Source: Theristus sp. LFF4_11
Lineage: Eukaryota; Nematoda; Chromadorea; Monhysterida; Xyalidae
Length of the DNA stretch: 64,000 nucleotides
NCBI GenBank assembly: GCA_030248135.1
Contig: JASANC010002154.1
Location: 47,441-111,440 of the forward strand
Reading direction: 5' to 3'
A model generated the notes under the pieces. It ran no database searches, was not told where the DNA came from, and was given only the letters and a program-made list of their open reading frames with translations. Of this stretch, positions 52,401-61,400 are shown one piece after another. Position numbers and translations under genes: made by a program. How positions within the stretch are numbered: the first letter of the stretch is position 1; every line of letters starts with the position of its first letter.

Positions 52401-55400
52401 TGTAAATCTGATAGAAAAATTTCATTCAGTGTTCCCCATCCATAACAAACCATCAAGAGTCGATCAAAAATTTTCTCACTCATTGCGTCATTGGCACTAT
52501 CCACGAAAAAAAACGTCCAATGAAAATTCGCATGTAATAAATTAAAAAAACCGACACCAATAATGCGATCTGAACATTATATACCATCATTTTTGTACCA
52601 CATACAACAACAGCACACTTGCTCATCTAATTATGCCATCAAACGAAACACCTTTTTTCAGGGCCTACCAAACAATATCATCACATGTTTTCGGAAGATC
52701 CGTTCGCAGATGGGTCACAAATCCAATCCACAAAATTCGAGCAGAAACTTTCAAAATTCGACACCACTCAACTGGTTCGACCGATTGGTGAATTTGAAAT
52801 TCCAACAAAAAAAACACATCGAATCAGCGGACATACGTTCCAGTAAAGAAGTACTGAATCATGAAAATATCCAATCCGACACAATTCAACGAACCAAAAA
52901 GTGCACCCGTTTTACGGGCAAAGTTTTCGGCCGCGACAGTGAGCGCGGCTTTTTCAGCGCCATCATGTGGCCTCTGGGCGCGCGGCGTTTTACAGCCAAA
53001 ACGAAAACCGAAACCCGCGGAAAATGGATTAGAGTAATTAGTTCGGTTGACACCAGGCAGTGACCGGAGAATAGTGGAGGTAAATTAGCGGATTAGTAGC
53101 TTCCGCAATAGTTCCCGCTGCTCTGCTGTTTTTCGTGATTAATAAAAACGATTTTTGTTTTAAACTTTGGCATATATTATATTTTTGTCATGAGTTTCAC
53201 AGCTGAATGAATACCAAACGTATTATGACGTAGCATTGTGACGTTGGAAAAGTTAGAACTTCTAAACAAGACCAACAATTTGGGTTAATGAAGAACAGTG
53301 ACAAAACAAGATAATGTTAGTTCAACGTCAATCCAAGGTGCCAAAGCAAATGTGCTTGCACGCACACTCTGAAAAAGCAACTAAAATACAAAAAAACCTT
53401 TGTCGGGTATCCGTCGGAGAGGTCTCAGCTGAATTGGAGCGGCACATTTCAAACGCTTGAAAAAACCAACACAACAAGCAAAAAAACACGAACAAAACAT
53501 GAACGAAGCTAAATGATTTATGAGCAAGTGGCGCTGATACATTCCGGGTGTTACAGGGTGCCCACAAGTTTTCATACAGGTTTTGCAAATTCAGGTTATC
53601 GAGAAAAATTACAGTAAATAAAAAGTTATCAAATAAAATTGAAAATCAGCGCGCCAGATTAAAAATCGAGATGCAATAATTTTCGACTTTTGTTTCACGA
53701 ACAACGATGATTCAAATCATGTCCAAAAAATATAAAAAAAACGTCATAAAGAACAAAGACACCCCCTGTAAACGTGCTCGTTTGACCATCCTGTTGCATG
53801 ATTGCAGCTCACGCTAACAGGTAAAGCAACAACAAAAAACCACACACATAAAAAAAACTACGAAAACCATCATTTGCGCGATATGTACCACTTCACGGTG
53901 CAGTTCCAGTCCAACACAGAAAGAAAAAAGATATATCGGACTATAAAGCATAAAACACAGAAAAAAACCTGCATGGAACACAAAACACAAGCACTGAACA
54001 CCAAAAACAAGCAAACGAGAAGAAACATTAGCATGAAACGTCTAACGCTAATGTTTAGTCTTCACTAGCACTATTATTAGCTGGAGCATGGTCAAAAAAG
54101 ACGAAGGGACCACAAAATGTATGTGCTGTGATGAAAGCAGGAAATACAGGCGGTAATGATCATAATGACCAGACAAACAAACAAAACCAGCAAAATTAGA
54201 CGCTAAAACCACAAGACAAAATGTGCATGTGAGAATGAACAGGGAAAGATGCGAAAATGAGAAACGAAAAGGAACGAGAGACAGAGAGAACCAACATTTG
54301 TTGCAACACTCCAAATCAAAAACCACCATTGATTTCTTTTTCTGACGAACACGTACTTTTATGCAACATTGTTTCTTGTGATGTTGCAACAGTTTCGCTG
54401 CTTTTGTTTCTTGTGATGTTACACAGTTGTAACTTGTGACACACGCAAACACACTGGCACACAAGCGGCACATAGCATAAAGCGGCATTCATGAAACAGT
54501 ATTTAGTGACGCGTAGCTGTAAAACATCGGTCACTAAATACTGCTTCATGAATGCCGCTTAGCACTGGGTCAGCGTGCCTGGGCAGCGTTTGCGCGCCTG
54601 CGCATTTGCACCATCATAAAATAGTGCACTTGTGTATCTTTATTCAAGCCATAAACTGTTTTTCCAAAATCTTGTTTCCATCTTAAGAATACGGTATGAC
54701 AAAAAAAATAATCGCGATTTGGGATGTTGCAACAAATCGATGTCGACGTGGTCTGATGGTTTCAATACTACCAACCGGAAATATCGGAACCACGCACAAA
54801 CGCAAATATAGCCACCTCAGAAAGGCAATACCACATTTGAGAAAAAAGAAAGGAATGAACGGACTGTTTTCTTGACTCCCCGCTGAGTTGTTTCAGGCGC
54901 CTTTGTGTCACCGATAGATTGGTGCAGAATCTCTGAGCGCTTTTGAGCTAAAGCAACGAACCAATAACTTTAACAACCATTGTCGCGGCAAAACTTGTTG
55001 CATTTGCAATCATTGTGTAGCAGAAGCAAATGATTTTGAGTGAACGTGTCACTGACCATTTCCAATAAAACTTCCAGCAAAACAGATGCACTAACAACAA
55101 TGATTTATGTTCAAAAACATTGGGCGATTTGATTTTAAAAGTTCAAACATCCGCCCTTTTAAGCCAAAAATATTTCGCAAGGATGATTCTTTTTGTGAAA
55201 CCAACCATATTTCACAAGAATGATTCTTTGTACAAAACACGCCCCAATGGACCAAAATCCATGAGTTTTCTCTGCATTGCTCACAAGACAAATCGTTTCG
55301 GGTAATGTCAGAGGCGAGATAAAAACTACAGTCGCTTAACGCCATATTAGGTCAAAATAGCAACAGCGAAACATCCGAAAGCTGATAATTTCGGAGCGAA

Positions 55401-58400
55401 CGATGTCTTTATTGTGGCACGACTTTTAGTGTGGTCGGTCACAAACTCATCACAAGGCCAAATCTGGCAGGATTGAAATATCAAAATATTTTTTGTGCTC
55501 ACGTTAGTTCGCTGACTCGTGAGATTGTTATGAACGCGAAAATGAGCTCACAACATACCATACCATACTTTGGCGTCCATACGGCCTGACTGGGCTAATG
55601 TAAAAATGGAATAATAATAATTGCATGCAGTATAAAACGAGCAAAAGCGTGCAAACTGATCATTCGGGGCTCACAAGGCCATACTACACTGCTGATTCAC
55701 CTGAGCTTTCTCCAACTAATTAACACCACACGGAAGTCAACCATCCAAACACCTCATTCTTCATGGAGTTTATAGAGTAAAATTTAATAATAGAAGGCTC
55801 GAAACCAAACGAAACGAACCAACCAAACGCACAAGCGCAATCGCAAAAACACGAAAGTGTAACACTACCCGAAATGTCTCCATATTATCTATGCTCCACC
55901 ATCAATAATTAAAAAACGACCTGAACTTCACAATCTCCAACCAGAGGCCACCGAAGACAAAAAACCCACGCGACTGATCCCATAGGCGGCGGCGCCCGGC
56001 AGCAACGCATGAAATCGTCGTCCGTAACTATCGATGAAGTAGCCGGCCGTATGCGACTGACTATGATGATGATGATAACGACGATGCTGCTGCTGCTGCT
56101 GCTGTTGATACTTCGAGTCCGAATAGCTGCGTTGCACCGGTCGCTGCGCGTTGCCGGCCAGCTCCAGTTCATTGCCGCCATCGTCGACAGCGTGCATCAG
56201 CTGTTGCTGTTGTTGTTGCTGTTGCAGTAGTAGATTCGCCGAACGACTATTGCGACTAGCGGCGTTCGTCAGTCGAGCGCCCTCCGTGAGCACTTGCAAC
56301 GGTTGCTGCGCAGTGCCGCTGCCGCCGCCGCCGGAGCCGACCGCAACAGCGTAGCCGGGCGCCGGTGCGTAGGACGGCGGCGCCGGTTGCGTCATCGAGG
56401 ACGACACGACCACAGCGCCGCCGCCGCCGAGCGTCGCGATGCCGGAATTGGTGCTGCCGGTCGCCGACGACGTTCGACTGCCGCCCGAGGGCGCCACGCT
56501 GGCGCCGCCGCTCGGACACTGGTACAACAGCGCGCCGCTGCCGAAGCCGCTGTCGCTGTGCACGACCGCGTTCGGTTTGCACAGTTGACCGACGATGGTC
56601 GGTTGGTGTAGCTGTTGTTGCTGTTGCTGGTGATGATGCTGTTGCTGTAGCATCAGCTGCTGCTGGTGGTGGTGCTGTTGATTCAGTCGTTGCAGTACGC
56701 TCGGCCGATTGTAGTGCGAGGCCGTGATCGAGCTGTTGCTGCGAACGACGGCGACGCCGCCGCCCGGAGGCTTCGGCCGTTGGCGGTACTCGCCGGCGCT
56801 CAGTTGGCGTACCACACCTAAGCATGAGAGTGCGTGTGGGAGACGAGATTTCACACACACCGAGCCAGTTCTCCAGGCAGCGCGCACGAAATCTCAAATC
56901 TCAACCACCTGGAAAATCAGACTTTCACGAATATAATCCATTATTATTGGCTCACCAGTCGACGTTCGAACGCCCGTTCTCGACGGATGCTGCAGTGAAG
57001 CAGCCGTAGAGCCGATACTGGTCAGCGACGTGGTCATCATGTTCGTCGTCGTCGGATTGCTACCGCTGCTGTTGTTTGGTGGCTGTAATTGTTGTTGTTG
57101 CGGTTGAATGTTAGACTCGAACGTTGGCATCATCGCATTGGCGGGCGTACAGAAGATCGGCGTTGTACTCGAGTCGCTGCTGGCTTCGTCGGTCGACTGC
57201 GGCGACCACATTAGTGACTCGCTGATTAATGACGTCGACATTTGATCCATGATTTCAATTGAATATACTATTTTAGTATTTTAACCTCAACGATATGATC
57301 CCTGAAATAAGCCGAAGAAACGGTGAAGAATCGAGCAAACCCTGAAATATAGCTGAAACAAAAAAACTGTCAGAGAACCCTGTGGACGTCGGTTGTGGAC
57401 GGCTAACGAGGCTGCGGAATAAAATATAGCCAACACTGTGCCTGTGTCTCTGTGCAGCTTCCGCTCGCCCATACACGAGCATGCCATCAGTAGACAATGC
57501 GCATTTTCTCGTTCATAATTGAATTTACGCATTCTGCGCGGATCGAAATTATTGTTTTCGCTATAGTGGACGTGTCTTCTTTGAGCAAAGTGCGCTGAAT
57601 TGCTTACAGCACAAGAATGCGGGTTCTTTTTTTCTGAAAACCCACACACACACACACACGAGCCCCATTCTCGTAAATGGAGTCTCCGCCGGCTGGACAT
57701 GCTGCTAGCTGGCACCAGCAATGGTGATCAAGGATAAATATATTTTAAACATTATCACTGCCAATGAGGCTACGCATTTCTCCAATGTCGACTAAAACAC
57801 TGAACGGGAGGGCGATTTATGGGACGAGTATCATTTTTTTTGCTGCAGCACTTCAGCAACATAACGGGGCGAAAAACCAGGTGCGCAATAGATGCAATGA
57901 TATATTGTCATTATGTGATCGGCCGTAACCACGACACAGGTGGTCATTTTGCGCGCATGAGCACGCGAACAACCACCGAACGTAACAATTATGGGCGATA
58001 CGCGAAAAATTACCGCGAGACAGCGGAACAACAGGAAATTGAATTGAAACGCTCCGCGAGAAAAAATATGCTGAATATAATAATTTCCAGCCAGTGTTTT
58101 TTGTTCGCAAGAGTACCGCCAACTTCTTCCAGGTTCCCAAGCTAGCATAACATACAGTCGCGTTTGAGCACTCAAAAAAAGTCGCATCATTAGCGACGGT
58201 CGGACGTTACAGACATGGCTACGAAAACAATCGTCACCATTTAGCAGCACACAGTTGCCCGAATGTCAACAGCGCATGACCATGAGAAATGCGGTGCGCT
58301 CGGAAGCTGTTCGGAAGTTTGTTTTTTTTGCCGAAACAAAATGGAAACGCAAACAATATGGGACGCGCCAATATTGGCGCAGTCGCAAATGTGGTAACGT

Positions 58401-61400
58401 TTCGTGTGTCATCGGGTCGAGCGCGCTTCGCTTTTCTGCCTAAAATTCACCAGACCACTCATACGGTCGCATACACACACATTCCGGTTCTCGATCAAAA
58501 ACCGAAATTTGTGGAAATATGCGTCTTTGAACTCTGTCTGACCCTTTCACACAGCACAGATCGCGGGGAAAGTCAGTCAAGAGTGTGTTTCGCGCATTAA
58601 CCCAGAAGGGCAAATGTCGCTGTGGCGCAGTTGCGCATATCACCACCACGCCCGCATATCACACTGCACAAAGCGACAACAACTGTTGCCGCTCAGCTTG
58701 CATGTATGTCCGCGTCAGCACGTTTTGGTCAAAAACGGTGTGCGTTTTCAATTCGTGCCACACGCCGTCGAACCGGGCTACGATTGAGCCCCACTGGCCG
58801 AGATATGCCGCCCAGGTAAGACGAGCACTGCACAAAGTTCGAAAGATTTAGCTGTTTCAGCCGTAGGGCACAGCTGTTCATGCTCTGTTCTGCGGTGGTG
58901 CCGCACACAGACCGTCAAAACAACAGCCACGCAGCACGCAAACCTGACCGAGCGGCACATTGTTGAAATTCCTGAAAGTTTTTCAGACGACGCCGCGAAA
59001 ACCTTCGGTTGACGCCGGATTCGAAAATTCCATCGGTTATATTATATCACAATTCAATTTTCACCATCCTTCTCGCTTCTGGTGATGATGATGCGCACAT
59101 AAATTCCTGCGTATCAAAACACCCTAGAAGATCGAGGATGGACAACTTTGTTTTGGTGAAGTTAAGACTCCGCAAAAGGAGGCACATGTCCAAGGGGGTC
59201 TCCTTCCTCTGGTCCTGAAAAGGGCAGCCAGCATGGAATGGCTGTGCCTCTTCAACAGCCCCTTCAACGTCATCAATCAATGCGGACTTTCCATTTCTTG
59301 TAAGAATTTGGTAACACAGAAACTCGGATTATGCTTGTGGCGTCAAATTTTTTAATGGAACTTCTGTGACATAGATCTTTCTGTTGTCTACCGAAACAAA
59401 ATGACAAAGTACATAAACAGCCCCACTTTTGTCGCCGTTTGTCGCGGTCTTAGGGCGCGCATAGTTCAACGTAAACAATTGCCTGGTTTACCTGAGGTTG
59501 TTTGAATACCGCTGTGACAAACACAAACAAAGGGGCCACACCACCGGTACCGCTGTTAACCTTTTCTTCATTTGACACATTCCATCGCGGTTTAAATTAT
59601 TTTGCGCTTCTGTGGAATGGTGATCAAATAGTTTCCATGTTGCTAGTTGTTTTTCAAAATTCGGAAAAAATATGGGCATTCACATCCCGGAGTCTGGAGG
59701 GACGAAATTCTGTTGTTTCTGTGGTTTGTCCAACCCAACGGTATGATCATCCGTTTATTCTTTTCGCAAAGTTTTTCCAATTGGTAACGGTTCTTAACCT
59801 ATTTTAAATTTTCTAACCTTCAGTATCGTTTCGTTAGTTACAGCGAAACTTCATGAACATATACAGGGTGTCCCAAAAAAAAACATAACAAAAGTAAATG
59901 GCTCGTGCGGCCGACTGGTTGCACGTGAAGCCGTGAAATTTGAAACACTTTTAGAAAAAAGGAACACATTTTGTGTGTCCAAATTTTATCCCGAAATTCT
60001 ATTTTTTCAATAATATTTTAGCAGAAATGCGTAAAAACTCAAAAACTTCAGCATTTTGACTCAGGATAATCATCGTTGTCGTCATCGAGATTCACATATG
60101 ACAGTGGCGCAAGTTCATCTTTAGCTTCGTCTTTACTGATCTCATCAGATTTTCCCTCTCGACCCTTTAGTTTCACTTTTTCAGCAGCCCAATGTCTTTT
60201 TCATTGTTCTCAATGATTGCCGACATTCGATGTTCGAAATTGATGAGCAATTCTGGTGCAGCGCCCGATCATCGTTGATTTTTTGCACACCACTGCGAAT
60301 TTTGGTTTTCAAATTGTCAAAAATGTTGGGCGCCGAACGGTACACAATTTCCTTCAGGTGCCCCAAACCCATAAGTCAAGAGGAAAATCGAAACAAGTGC
60401 GCGAGTGGCTGTCGGCGTCGTTCGGTGACCGCTGGATCGGCCGCATGGGCAGAATTGAATGGTCCGAGAGGAGTCCGGACATGAAGCCTTTGACTTCTGC
60501 GTTTGGGGGCATCTGACGGATAATGCGGGACATTTTCGGCGCCCACCACTGCAGCGGTGTGAGAAAAAATCATCCATGATCGGGCGCTGCACCAGAAAGT
60601 GATCATCAGTTTCAAACATCGAATGTCGTCGTTCATTGAGAACAATGGAAAACACATTGAGCAGCCGAGAAACATGAAACTGAACGACCGTGAGCATGAA
60701 CATGATGACATCAGTAAAGTTGAAGCTGACGATGAGCTTGTGCCACTGCCAGATGAGATTCTTTATGACGACAATGATGTTTATCTTGAGTCAAAAAACT
60801 GAATTTAGGTGATTTTTGAGCTTTTACGTATTTCTGCTGAAATGTTATTGAAAAAGTGGAATTTCGGGATAAAATTTGGACACACAAAATGTGTTCCTTT
60901 TTTCTAAAAGTGTTTCAAATTTCACGGCTTCACGTGCAACCAGTCGGCCGCACGAGCCATTTACTTTTGTTATGTTTTTTTTGGGACACCCTGTATATTA
61001 AACGTGTTTTTGTGGGCCGGCTGAACCCCAACGGTCAGCCACAAAAACCAGGTTTAAAAATTTGAAAACCGAAGGTTGACAAACCATGTTTCCGAAAATA
61101 CGCAGAACCAATAGTCTTCCATTAGACCAAACGACAGCGCCAGAAAAAAAACTGAAAATTGAGGAATACACAATTTGAATACAACAACCAAGCAAACACT
61201 AATTGAAAGGAAAGAAGACAAAGTCGCGCAGACCAATTGCTTTAGTGCACTGGTGTAACAGCGATTGGTACGCAAGCCCCAAACCATCTCATAAATGTTG
61301 CAAACATTGTTCGCATACAAAACAAAAGTGCACCCATTGAAAGATGAGCATGGTAGTATATCAAGCGAAACGCTGTCGTCAAAATGGAGCAAAGTTAATT

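Noticed and set aside
52563..53063. 166-codon plus-strand frame
   Set aside because: No recognisable domain, mixed composition, no splice or neighbour support; likely chance or decayed repeat.
56256..56897. 213-codon Arg-rich minus-strand frame
   Set aside because: Shifted shadow of the Q-rich exon 56817-55928; Arg/Ala runs arise from CAG/GCC-type repeats in the wrong frame.
57287..57721. 144-codon minus-strand frame
   Set aside because: No domain and no in-phase link to the Q-rich exon at 57250.
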